A stretch of DNA of 64,000 nucleotides, taken from Formicarius rufipectus (Eukaryota; Chordata; Aves; Passeriformes; Formicariidae). The notes beneath the pieces are model-generated. The model ran no database searches and was not told where the DNA came from. It saw nothing but the letters and a program-made list of their open reading frames with translations. Below, piece by piece: positions 24,601-36,650 of the stretch. The stretch lies in NCBI GenBank assembly GCA_013399695.1, contig VXAU01004944.1, positions 558,001-622,000 of the forward strand. The letters run 5' to 3'. The stretch's first letter is position 1. The number at the start of each line of letters is the position of its first letter. The position numbers were made by a program, and so were the translations under genes.

Positions 24601-27600
24601 GGTCAAATCTGAAGGTATAATAGCCTCAAATTCAGAGCTCAGAGGAAATACTGGAAGACAGAGAAAAACACCTTCTGAGCAAGACTTGGTGATAGCATAT
24701 TCCTTTCTAGTGACTATGCATATAAAGAAATATGTGGATCCAGCATGAGTTTGTTTTCTGAGTGAAAAGATCCCAGAGAAACCTCTATAAGATCTAGCAA
24801 GCAGAATATCCTCATCTTGCAACCCATACAGTTCTTTAGATATTGGGGGAAAAAAATCTGTAATCTTGACAACACTAAATATGTGCATTAGACAAGAGTG
24901 TGGCTTAGTTATCCATGTGTCCAATTGTTTAAAAACGGTGATTACTTTTTTTTTTTTAATGTACTTCTTGGTTGTGTCTTTTAATTGCACCCTTGCTGTC
25001 AAGCTATCTTGATTTTGCTGGAGATTTGTTCCATAATCATTTCTATGGAACATATTTTTCAGTGAGTATAAAACACTTCTGCAAAATTAAATAGAAAACA
25101 AATTCCTTGTATAATGGAACAACTCTGTGAAGTACCTAGAATTAGTCTGCTTTAATTCAGATTCACATTGGTAGGTTTACTGCTAGGCAAGTCTGTGAGT
25201 AGAATTAGAAGAGAGATACTTCCTTAAAGGCTTGCTTAAAAAATTATCATATCTTCATCTGTGGTTTTAAATGCACCCATCGCTTTATGACTTTTGTTCT
25301 AGTTAGAAAAGGGAGGCAAGGGTCATATGGAAATCTGCTCCTACTCTTTGGTTCTTTTGCTCTGAGATAAGCCACAGTAAAATGAAGTATTAAATACAAG
25401 AGAAATTAGTGTATTAAGCTTATGTTAAGCTTTGGTTACTTGGTTTGACCCAGGGATAAGCACACGAAATGTAAGATCCAAAGGAAACTTGACTGTATTG
25501 CTCTGGAGTTTCCCTTTTGTCTGAAAACCTATGCATCCAAGTCCCTTCATGGCACTTTGGAGACAGGTCATTAAAACAGAAGAAACATCTTCACTGGGCA
25601 CAGAAGGTGCCTTTTCCCTTTTAACAGCCCAGGTGCGGTTGAAAATGGTGACTCCACCACCAGGAAGCCTGGCTATCCAAAGGGCCAGCACTTGGTAAAA
25701 CGCATTTCCCTTGTAGACAGTGAATGAACCTGCTAGCAATGTTCTAATGCTGGAATTCAAACCTTTCCAGAAGTGGGATTTTTACACAAATTTCCTGTCA
25801 GTATCACTCTAAGAGAAGGTACACTGCATTTAGTGTGAGCCCTAAAAAGCATGAACCAACGAATCATTTGAATCCCGTGGCAAAACCAGCTACTTAGTGA
25901 GGAGTTATCTACTGGCAATAGTAAAAAGAAATGTAAGAAAGACCCAGACTATAAAATACTTCAGGATAGTTATGCTTTTTACATATTAATCTTTTCTGAC
26001 ACAACAGAACCATCTTCTCTGCCATTCCATTTTATCCTTGAGTTTCTATGTCAGGAAAACTGCATACAGAAGAGCTCTTATCCTCTAGCTGAAATCATGG
26101 ATAAAGGGGCTTAAGTTGGAATCGCTTAGACTATAAGTACTTTTCTGCTTAGATATTGAGGAAAGCTCTGGAGAATGTACTCACTTTTAAATAATTTCGA
26201 TAGGAGCTGTAAGTTTTTTGTAGAAAGAATTTTTAACAATTTTAACAAATTGGTGAGGGCTTGGTAAAATATGCTTTTTCTTAAAGTTTGCTGGGCTCAC
26301 TAGATCAGCAAGAGCTGTTGAACATATTTCTTTGATAAATAACCGCTTGTATTGAGCTCAGTAAAAAAGAAATTGTTTCTTCATTTATCTTTTCCCTGAC
26401 AAATGCAAAATCCTATCCAAGTTTCAAAGATTGATATATAATTATGATTATTATTACTCTTGTATGTTATGACTATTATTTGTAGTGGCTACATAAAGAA
26501 CTTTTATACTATTGAGATTTATAGTGTGCAAAACTTCTGCCAGTTGAGATGCCTACAATAGCTCAAGTGATGAAGAGGTAGAATAGCTGTGACATAGAAG
26601 CATAGTCGAAGGGAAAAAGACTGATACACTCTACTTTACTCAGGAGATACAATGTAAGAGATAATTTGCCCATGTAATAACAGGTTTTGCATATTTTTCA
26701 AATACAGCCTTTTGCAAAATATGTTCAGTTTGTCAGGAACTATGCTTCTGCTTCATTTGTTTCGTCCCCACAAATTGATGTCATAGAGATGCATTTTAGA
26801 AATGACCCTGATAATAATTTTTCATCTTTTTAATAAAAGAATATAAAAATTTCTATATATGCATTCTGGAGAAGTTCAGTGTGACATCTCAAAAGGACAG
26901 GTGACTGGAAAGAATAGCCTCACAGCTGTGTCTCTCTTTAGTAATATTTCATTAGCATTTCCAGTATGTGAATATCTCTTATTTTATTCAAATGAAGTAT
27001 GTTGTTATGCTAATTTAATTAAATTTTCATTGTTAATGTTTCTTCGGTAGATTTTCTAGGGTCATGTGTTTTCTCTTTACCTACAACATGTCTTGGTCAC
27101 AAAATAAACTTGCAGGTTACCACAATATCCTGGATATGAAAATAGTCTTAGTGTAATAATTTTTTCCAATTCTGCCAACTGGTAATGGATAGTTTAAGAG
27201 AAGCCGGTATATCTTTGAAAAAAAATATTCTTTCTTTGACTTCTTTTCCTGCTCTCAACTCCACAGCAATCTGTCAGCTTTATAACCACATTGCACATGG
27301 ATGCCTCTTCCTCCTTTGTATTTCATCATATATCTTTTCCAAATGCTTTGAAAGCACTCAGTAAAGCTGCACAATATCCCTTTTTTGAAGACTTATTGCA
27401 CACAGGTTCTCAAGCTGCACATTTTCTATGGATGCTTGAGTGCTTTGTCACATCTCCCTCTCTTTTTCCTCTTTTAGTTCACCTGTGGCCCAAGCTGCGT
27501 TATTTGAGACATTTTACTAGGCCTCATTACACCGAAATTTGTATTTTTATGGATGTTTCCCTTTGATGTTGATTTTGAGGTGAGTAGATTTTCTAATGAA

Positions 27601-30600
27601 ATATACATCAAAGAGTTTTCACTCTTTCACATATATTCTTCAGAGAGAGATGAGGGAGAGACATCTTGAAAATTAAATTTAAATTATTCCTGAAAAGGCT
27701 TAAGCTGCAGACTACTCGTCTCAGTAATAAGTTCTGGCCAGTGCAAAAGGCCAGCTGGAAGAGAGATCCAGGATCAGCCCATGTGAGTGGGAAGATGGAA
27801 GGGGTTAGTCAGGCCCTTCCACAGCCAAGAGCTTTAAGAGATTTTCGCACCCACTGTCATCACTCTTCTCTCTCCCCACCTCCTCCAGCTATCCTACTTT
27901 TTTCCTTGAGTTCATTTCAGCCACTCTCACGTTTTTCTGGAGCAGCAGAAGCCAGCAAACCGTGGTTGTATTTGCCCCTTCTGGTTGTACTTGTTCTGCC
28001 TTGGTCCTCATGCACCATCACCTCTATGGAGCACTGACCCCTTCACAGCTCATGCTGTGCTTCAGGCTGCCCCTTCCTCTCATTCTGTTCACCCTGCACT
28101 TTATTTTCACCCAGGACTTTATTCTCATTGACACAAATGCTTTTTTTCCCCTGGCAAAATAAAGGATTCAGTGTGTGAATAAAAACTATACCTGAATGCA
28201 TATCCATGAGAGACAGTGAGAGGATAGACAAGTAAAGAACAAGGAAAGCTAGAATGAGCCTGCTAGAAGCACTAAATCCCTTGTCTGAGTTCACTAAGCC
28301 AGTGTGCAGGAAGACAGGAAACATGGAAATAATTCAAACTGGGAAACAATAGGAGAAAAATCTTCATATAAGAAGAAAAATTCATCACTTCATTGTCACA
28401 GACGGGTTCATAATACTACATAGAGGACTGAATCAGGAGTTTTTCCTGAAAGACCATAAATTTAAAGGAATATTATTAAGGGCCTATGAATATGGGAAAA
28501 AGGGAACATGATAAGGTCATTATTTGCCTGGAAGAATAATGTCTTTAATCTTTTGCTATTAGACTATGACCTAATATTTAACACATTATGGAAAAAAAAT
28601 ATTTGTCTTATATTATTTCTAGAGAAAGAGATTAAATTTTTTGATTTTTTTTTTTCAGGGATGTAAATATTATAGCTGAAACACAACTTTCAAAGCAAAG
28701 CAGAGAAATGTGCAGGTGGTTTAGATCCACCATTTGAACTTTATAGATAATGGTATTGGTCACATGATCGCCTGGTAATTTTGTTATGATAAAGTGTAAG
28801 TGCTTCATAAATCTGGGGAATGAATCACAGTCATGACACTCTCTCAAAATCATAGACTGGGAGACTTGTAAAAGTTGCTTTTTGAGGACCTACATCCAGT
28901 ATTAAAAAACTGTTGCATCAGATCTTGCAGCACATAATGTCAGTAGAGGTTATTTCTTAACTATTTTCTGTAACTTCAGAGGTGAATACAATTATTTTTA
29001 CACGTGAAAAATACAGTTCTACAATATTAAACCTGCTTAATTTAAAGTTGGCAGTTCACAGTATTGTTCCATATAACCAGCTGGACAGCTTAACTGTGTT
29101 TGTGGAGAACCTCTGGAACAGAGAGGTCTATTTGGGCCATGTTGACAATTGTATTCCATTTCACTTACAGAAAGTTGCCCCAGTAGTGATAACTACTGGT
29201 CTTGATTAAGTTATGCAACTGCTCCTGTCTGTACAGCATTTCCTTTGGTTCATATCTAAGTGGAGGCACTTAATCAGTATCCTGACTTTCACATGGATAT
29301 GGAGAGCCATTAGGAGACAGGGCTGTTGCTGAGGAAGGGGATCAAGCTGTCACAGGCTGAGCTAGGTCTTTGAAACAAAGATGCATATTAAGTCCTTAAG
29401 TCAAAATATGAGCTTCAGGTAATGGCTGAAACAGGTCCCCAGAGGATCCCCTTTTCTCGGAGCAACTCTGACGTGACAACCTGTAAAAGACATAAAAGAA
29501 ACACAGATAATTTTACAACATTAATTGTAAGAGCTGAATGTCACTAATGGATGAGACCACTGCAGATCTACTGTGGTTTTAGGAGAGTCCAGCACTAAAC
29601 AATGCTATCAATGGCACAAATTAATCTTAAGGTCTTTAGCTATTAAAGGTCTTGACACAAAGGTGAAGTAACTCCAGCTGTTCTGTTGGACCACATGAAA
29701 GTGATATGCGATATTTAACTAAGATATTCATACCAGGTGCAAGTGACAGATGCAACAAGCATGATGACAGATCAAGAGTTCTTGTAAATCTCATCAGAGG
29801 AGCCCATTTATTAACAGCTTCAGCACTTCCAGCTGTTTCACATCAGCAGATCTGATTGAGCTTCCCTGTTAATAGACCTTATAAAGTTTCTGTGATTATC
29901 TTGGTCCTTGTTCTAAATTATTGGTTATCAGGATGACAAGCTACAGGAAAGATAGTTGAAAAGTCCCTTGACACAGTCCTGATTTCCATCCCCATTTTGG
30001 TTCCTATTTGATTGTATTCAGACACTTCCTGAGGGAAGCCTTTTTCAGATGAGGAGCAGAACAAGCATATTTTGAACAACATATGAATGCATTTTGAACA
30101 GCAACAGAGAAGTATATGTGGAAGTGCCTTTGTGAACGTGTCACTTTTCACATGCAATAGTGATCCCAGAAAGCAAGAAGCAGAACTTAGATATCTAAGA
30201 TACATGAATCATCCCTTTCTGAACATGTGGAGAGTAGTCTGAGGCATTAATTCACATCTTCCCCAGTGAAGTTATACTACAGTCAGCAAAAGTCGTGGAC
30301 TGCATTCATTGCCATGTCTCTGCAGAGACTTTCTCATAGTCCCCAGAGAATTAGTTTCCTCTGAACTGGTCCTGACCCAGGTATCTACTCCAGTGTCACT
30401 GCAGACATCTTAAGACATTACAAATTAATGATAATCCTAGCAAAATTCAATAAAGCAACTGAGCTAGTATAAATTGAACAGCTGGGCTGAAAAATTAATT
30501 TCTCAGATGATCTTCATGTTATTGTTATACCCATTATCTGATTATTACACATGACACTATTTATATCTAATGAAACAAATGTGCTTAGTTCTCAGTTTTC

Positions 30601-30660
30601 AAGACAGTTCTGTGTTTTCGGTTAACATCCCTAGTCATGGGAGTAACCATGAAGCAGCAA
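18635..30660. other. non-coding DNA, no gene seen
   Basis: Unique AT-rich sequence. The longest gap-free open frame of the whole window is here (minus 25053-24592, 153 codons). It shows no recognisable domain and includes a Lys run from a T-tract, so I treat it as chance. A pyrimidine-rich stretch occurs at about 27860-27915. No complete mobile element is recognised until the CR1 copy. Confidence 0.5.
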
Positions 30661-31392
30661 TGGCCTACCCAGTGGCGATACAGGCTGGAGGATGAACAGA
30701 TGGAGAGCAGCCCTGCAGAAAGACTTGGGGGTGCTGATGGATGAGAGGCTGGACACAAGCTGGCAAGGTGCAGTTGCACCCAAGAAAGCCACTTGTATCC
30801 TGGGCTGCATCAAAAGCAGCATGGTCAGCAGACTGAGGGAGGTGACTCTGTCACTCTGCTCTGGTGAGACCTGACCTGGAGTGCTGCATCCAGCTCTGGA
30901 GTCCTCAGCAGAGGAAGGATGTCAACCTGTTGGAGCAACTGCAGAGGAGGTTCACCAAGAAAATTAAAGGGATGGAGCAGCTCTCCTATGAGGAAAGGCT
31001 AAGAGAACCAGAACTGTTCAGGCTGAAGAAGAGAAGGTTTCAGGGCGACATAATTGTGGCCTTCCAGTACCTGAAGGGAGTCTACAAAAAAGATGGAGAG
31101 TGACTTTTTACAAGAGCATGTAGTGACAGGACAAGAGGTAATGGCTTCACACTGAAAGGAGCAGGTTTAGATTATATTTTTTAACAAAAGTCTTTATTGT
31201 GAGAGTGGTGGGCTACTGGAACAGATTCCCCAGAGAAGCTGTGGATGCTCCATCTTTGGAAGTTTTCAAAACCAGGTTGGATGGGGCTCTGAGCAGCTTG
31301 GTCTAGTGGAAGGTGTCCCTGCCCATGGTAGGGGGATAGGAGCTAGATGATCTTTAAGGTCCTCCTAACCCAAGCCATTCTATGATTCTATT
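30661..31392 (+). mobile_element. CR1 LINE, 5'-truncated, non-functional
   Basis: About 730 bp of the 3' part of a chicken-repeat-1 type non-LTR retrotransposon. It begins near CAGGCTGGAGGATGAACAGATGG, runs through the C-terminal part of ORF2, passes its stop at 31304-31306, and ends after about 85 bp of 3' UTR (TCTTTAAGGTCCTCCTAACC) in ATTCTATGATTCTAT. This terminus, the absence of poly-A and the 5' truncation are hallmarks of CR1. Frameshifts and premature stops show that the copy is old and dead. The subfamily is not assigned. CR1 is the dominant LINE of birds and other reptiles, which supports an avian source. Confidence 0.96.
30692..31306 (+). pseudogene. CR1 ORF2 C-terminal remnant (reverse transcriptase protein)
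   Basis: Homology switches frame at least twice. Frame 2 carries NRWRAALQKDLGVLMDERLD to about 30850. A one-base insertion near 30848-30853 moves it to the frame holding LECCIQLWSPQQRKDVNLLE, which meets an in-frame TGA at 31101-31103 although similarity continues beyond it. From about 31202 the signal is back in frame 2 (RVVGYWNRFPREAVDAPSLE) and ends at the natural stop TAG 31304-31306. This region lies downstream of the catalytic reverse transcriptase domain, which is missing through 5' truncation. Similarity is recognised from family knowledge, not from a search. Confidence 0.9.
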
Positions 31393-32829
31393 ATCCTGCT
31401 CTGGACAGTGCAGGCTGCTCTGACATGAAAGGCACAACTTGATACTACAGTGACTCCACACTCCAGTGTCAGCAACAGCTGGGTTCTGCCAGCCACAGAC
31501 CATAAGATTTCTCAGGCACAGGCCTGTCGTGGTATCTCAGTAGAACCACAGAAAGAAATTTTAATGGCCCAATGAGAATGCCATGGCAAAGAAGCAGGAA
31601 ATGGAGCTTTGGAGGCAGCAGAGATAGCCCTGCTGGACCCCCTGAAAATCAGTCCTTCAGCTACACTGAAGTAACAGCACTGACTGTTGGAAATAAAGGT
31701 TAGAAAACTAGGTTGCATCTCTAAGGAATGCAAATTCATTTTCTTATTTATGTGGAGTTTTTGAAGAAAAGTAAAAGTGAACTTGTTGTTTTATATAAAT
31801 AAGGCTGGACCATGAAGAAATAATACAGAAAAGCAACTGAGATGCAAAACTGGTCCATTATGCTAATGTTATTCTAATCTCCTCTGAGTCTGGTGGTTCT
31901 TGAGTAGGGATTTGTTTGTAAGCTGGTGATTCTTTGCTCTCAATGGTACTTCAGTATCTAAACTATTTAATTTAAAGTTAGCTCACCTATCTTAACATTA
32001 TATTGTAGTCTCATCTGTGATGCCAGTGTAGATGTATCCATCTCAGATCTCCAACATTCAGGTCAGTTATGGTTTGTCAAGAAACTGCTATAAGAGAATT
32101 CACAGTGAAAGAACTGTCTTAAAAATTTCCTCTTTCATTTCTGTTTTTCTCTGCACAGAGGGCAGTCTTGTATTTTCAGTCTGCATAGCCTCAGGCAATT
32201 TACACAGTACAGAATAATACTATTCTCTTGAGAAATGAATTACAGTGAGAGGCATTGGAGAGCTCTGTAACCTCAGAGAACATCAGAAATACAGTGCTTC
32301 ATGGAGGCATAGCAAAAGTCCCCACTAGCCAGGTACCGCAAAGTCAGTTACAACTCTGAGAGGAAACCTACCTATTTTACTCACAGAGTACTTATCCAGG
32401 TTATTCAGGAAGGACGCAGGCCCAGAATCATATCTGTGCTGAAACCTCAGAATTTGAGAATGGATTTAAGCATATCAAGATCCATTACTTGCATGTTTTC
32501 TGGCCATATTATTAGCTGTAGCCCTGCTTCTGCTCCAGCTCAAAGTCTCTTTGCCACTGGGGAACTTTTGTCCTCCTTCCTTTTTCAGTGACTTCAACAT
32601 CTTTGGCTGAGGGGAAGGAGAGGGCAGGTGTCCCACTACACTGTTGTTAAGTGCTGTCTTTGTGCATCTACTGACTTTGACTGATTAGGAGCATGATCAT
32701 CAGGTAACCAACTGGATGCTGAAAGCCTAACAGGAATTTATAGACCTGTTATGGAAATTTCCCAGTTTGATCATTCATGAGACCCTCTGGCAGTCACATT
32801 CCCAATGCCAGAGACTTTCACGGCTGGGA

Positions 32830-33300
32830 CTAAAGAAGCCCCTTCCCAGCAGCTCCAGTGACCCGACAGGGTCCCTGTTTGCCTCCCTGCACACCCCGCT
32901 CACACACAGTCAGACCAGGTTTCCTGGCCAGTTCGACCCCAGGTTTCCCACAGCAGTCTCAGGTGTCTCATTCCTTAGAGCCATTAGAAACAGCCCGAAC
33001 TGGTGCTTCTGAGGAGGGACCCCCAAAAAAGGAATCTCTAAGCTTTTATATCCTGAGAGTCAATCAGTCTCTTCCGGAGACCTCTACTCCTGATGTATCT
33101 CAGTGTCCTTGGACCTGTCCTGCACCACCCTCTTTGTGTGCTTTGTTATCAAAAGGGTTGGCAGTTCACAGCCTCTTGTCTTGGACTCCCATCCAGAGGT
33201 CAATCTGGATCTATATCTACAGTTTACAAACACAACTACCTCCACCAGACATGCTCCTCAACAGACCATGCCTTCAGGCGGACTGCTAAGGTGCTGCCAG
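32830..33300. other. C-rich block, possibly retroelement-derived
   Basis: GC content is clearly above that of the flanks and several CpGs are retained. All three plus frames are open in part (143, 83 and 83 codons overlapping), so none is convincing. On the minus strand a TATA box TATAAAAGC (33050-33042) is followed by GGGGGTCCCTCCTCAG, which recalls an LTR R/U5 layout. No AATAAA and no target duplication were found. Origin unresolved. Confidence 0.3.
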
Positions 33301-36300
33301 CAAAATTGGCTCAAAATCAGCTTAGAAAAAAAATCATTATGTGACCACCTTTGACTATTGCAGACCCTGTGCATGTTGGTGGGGAGCTATTTCAGCTAGT
33401 TTCACTTTAGGAGGGTAGATAACCTTGTATAGCCCTCTTCTAGATGACTTGCAGCACTTTGCTATTTCTGTACCTGACTGATACACCTTAGCTTTGATAA
33501 ATCTCTCTCTGCTGCTTTTTTATTTCTTGTGACTAGTCTCTAGAGCACACCATAAAATTGCAGAGGATTATCCTATCTCTTTTCCATTTTTCTTTTCTTC
33601 CTTGTCCTCAGTTCCCAAAGCCCTGTGATTTAGCATTTTGGTCATATTTATACACCTTAGCCTGCACATTATTGCCTCTAGCCTGCATTTTGTACTTGCA
33701 GCTTTCTGAAGTCACACCAGTGACAACCAATGCACTATATAATGAAATACAGTAAATGAATAACATTCTTATTTAATTGACAACTGCCTTGGTTGGCATC
33801 ATATAAAGGCTTAATCTGGCAATAAAATACTTCTGATTAATTCATTGTCCATACCCCAGTACCCTCCATTAATTTTATAGGGATTTCTCCTGTTAAGTCT
33901 TCATTGAGAACATCTTTGTGCAAGCGTACAAACTGGACCGTCTTGCAGTTATTAGGCCTTAGCCTAATTTTTGCTTAGTCACATAATCTCATCCCCTCTT
34001 TCTGTGACTCCCTGAGATGGAGTCACATTCTGAGCAATCATTTTTACCTATTGGATGCAAAGTATCCGCCTAGTAATCACCTTTAGATGTACCTGGAAAG
34101 TCCCTGACTCCTTAGGTCTTTGTCTATCACCACCTATAGCCATTCTCTCTGTCAGAGCTACCAGATTTCATTTTCCCAACTCTGTGAGAATCCCAGTGGA
34201 AAAACCAGTAACACTTTTCTCTCAACAGTCAGACTCGTCAGTAAAGAAATACTTGGTAAAGTTTTCAGTTTATTGCAGATTTTTTTAAAAATATGGTTCT
34301 AGGAAAATCTCTGACCAAACCACTATAGGGCTCCTTTTCTCCAAAGCTCTGTCCATGTTAGTGCTAAGTCAGACTGGCTGCAGTGGCAAAGCAGAAGGGA
34401 CATATTGAGGCAGCTACTCACCTGCTTTCAGTACGTAATGCAGTTCTCAACACTGATATGAGTCCTCTGCTCTGTCCACAGCTCTAACAGTATTTGGACG
34501 TGCAGGTGTCCATTCTCAAGCCCCAGAACACACTCTTATACCTGTCTGCCTGCTTAGTTTCCTCACAAACCTATCCTAATTGGCTTCTTTCATGTTCCTT
34601 AGTGAATAGGAATGTTGTTCCAGTGGGATATTGCATACAGAGGCTAGAACCTCCTGTGAAAAATTTGCAGCTCAGCTAGCCCAAAGTCCTGACAAGGAGC
34701 TCTCTGAAACAGACATGGAGAGCCCTTATTGAGTATACAAATACCCTGAAGTGTCAGTTCCCATAAATGCTACATGCCAAAGCTGGAAGGGTCCTTTTTC
34801 TCCACCCTCCATTACAGCGCCCAAGAGCCCAACACCCTCATTGAACAGACTGTCTCTTGATTTCCAGATGTTCGCCCACCCCTGGGCAGTGACATAGGAA
34901 AATGTTTCGTGTAGCAGGAACTTTAGCAGTTCCTGTACATTCCTGAAAGCTTTTAATGAGGCTGAGGCTCATTAAAACACACCCAGTTCTCACATCATGG
35001 GTGCTGAAGTGTGGGCACAAAATACCGGATTAGTGTTACTGTGAATGAGGAGGGTACACCAAGCCTCATCTCGAAAACCAGGAAAATCATTCTGGCACGA
35101 CAACAGTTAAGTCTTCTAAAGCTGCATTTGGCTTCCCACTCTGAAGAGAGAGAACTATGATGTAGGCCATAAGTAGGCAGTAGTATGGCAATGAGACAAC
35201 CTGGCTGTCTGTCTCTTCTTATGCACGAAGTCCAAAGCTTCTTTATTTTCCCCTTTCCATCAAATCAACACCACCACCTTCAGCAGATGAGCCATTAAAG
35301 TCTTCTTTAAAGATCATTCACTATGATACAGTTCATACCCTGTCTTATCTGAACTGATCACTTCCCTTTTCTTGTCTAGTCAACATGTGCGGAGATCAGT
35401 ATGGAGATCAAGTGGTTCTTTCAGATGCTGCTCCTTAGATGAATGTCTTCAGAACAGGGAGATCAGTTCACAGGTCTTGTCCATAGGATGGACTTCAAGG
35501 GACATGACAAAGCAGACTAAATTCTTTATCAACAAGGAAGTTCAAAGACTCTACAAATGTAGACGTGTTATTTATTTTCTGCTTGGAATTTTCTCCACGT
35601 GGGATTCCCACTTAGGCCTGCTCTGGACTTATATCAGGCAAAAGACCATGAAGAAGGACAGAAAATACCAGGTTTTGCAATGAGGGAGGAATCTGAGAAC
35701 TTTCACAGTGATAAATCGTCTCTCTTTGTGACAAAAGTGCCAGGTTGGTGTACCGTATGTTTCACTGAAGATGATCAGGTGTTCCTGACACAGGAAGTTA
35801 ATGATCAACTAAAACTGTGAAAATTTTTTCATCTTTACAACCACATTTTACTGTCCTTTCTACAGTGCCTGCAATACCCCCTCCATGTGCTGATGTGGTA
35901 CACCTCAGCTGTCTGCTCTTCTCGCTACATTCTCAGCATCCTGCACCTACAGAGGGTAAGTGAGCAGTGGTAAGTATCACATTGCTGAAAGCACATCCAA
36001 ACCAAGGGGGCACACCATAGTCATGGCATGTGAAAGCATCCATTGCTTGAAAATCTTGAGCTGAAACCCTAAATTTTGAAGGTTAGATTTTAGAGGCTGC
36101 GCAGCCTTCATTCCTGAGTCTTCATTCCTGCCTTGGAGGACTCAGTGTACGAAAGCCACTTTTGTTTCTCAACAAATCCTTGAACTTTAAGCACACTTTT
36201 CTTGTCGTCATATTACTTTAAAGAGTAAGACAAAAAAAGCTGTCTTTATGTTCCTTGTATATCTTTCAGCAATTTGCCAAGCCCAAGCAGGAATCCTAGT

Positions 36301-36405
36301 ATTTATATCCCCTATATTTCACAGAGTACTCACTCTGTGGCCAGAGGGTCTATGTATTATTGTTATTTTTGGTACAGCTTTCAGGGCCTGCATACTGCCA
36401 ACACC

Positions 36406-36427
36406 TTTTTTTTTTTTTTTTTTTTTT
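36406..36427. repeat. poly-T run, 22 bp
   Basis: An uninterrupted T22. It could be the reversed tail of a minus-strand retroposon, but no body is recognisable upstream. Confidence 0.9.
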
Positions 36428-36630
36428 GTAAGGAGACAGTAAAAAAACTTTGCATTGACAATGTGTGTGTCTCTTGACTCAGTACACTTTTGGAAAGCTA
36501 TCTCCTCTGGTATTCACACTGTATCATCCTCTACCACAAGACAATTTAAAATAAGATATTCCCAGTCCTGCCAGCCTTCTCTAAACAAAGTCTGTGAGTT
36601 GAGAATGAGCTCAATATATGCATGACGTAT

Positions 36631-36650
36631 ATTGGCATAGACATGCCAAT
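36631..36650. repeat. 20-bp palindrome ATTGGCAT-AGAC-ATGCCAAT
   Basis: Perfect 8-bp inverted arms with a 4-nt spacer. It contains TTGGC and GCCAA half-sites, but they are 8 bp apart rather than the 5 bp of a nuclear factor I dimer site. Confidence 0.9.

Noticed and set aside
24592..25053. 153-codon minus-strand open frame, longest without gap
   Set aside because: No domain, signal or splice context; it includes a Lys run from a T-tract. Length is within chance for 64 kb of AT-rich DNA.
28848..28910. AATCATAGACTGGGAGACTTG as a reverse CR1 3' end
   Set aside because: Only the first few bases fit; the following sequence lacks the GGTTGGAAGGGACC block, so it is below what I would annotate.
34755..34830. 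GCTGGAAGGGTCC followed by CTCCACCCTCC as a reversed CR1 end
   Set aside because: Similarity limited to about a dozen bases; no octamer terminus and no further CR1 sequence.
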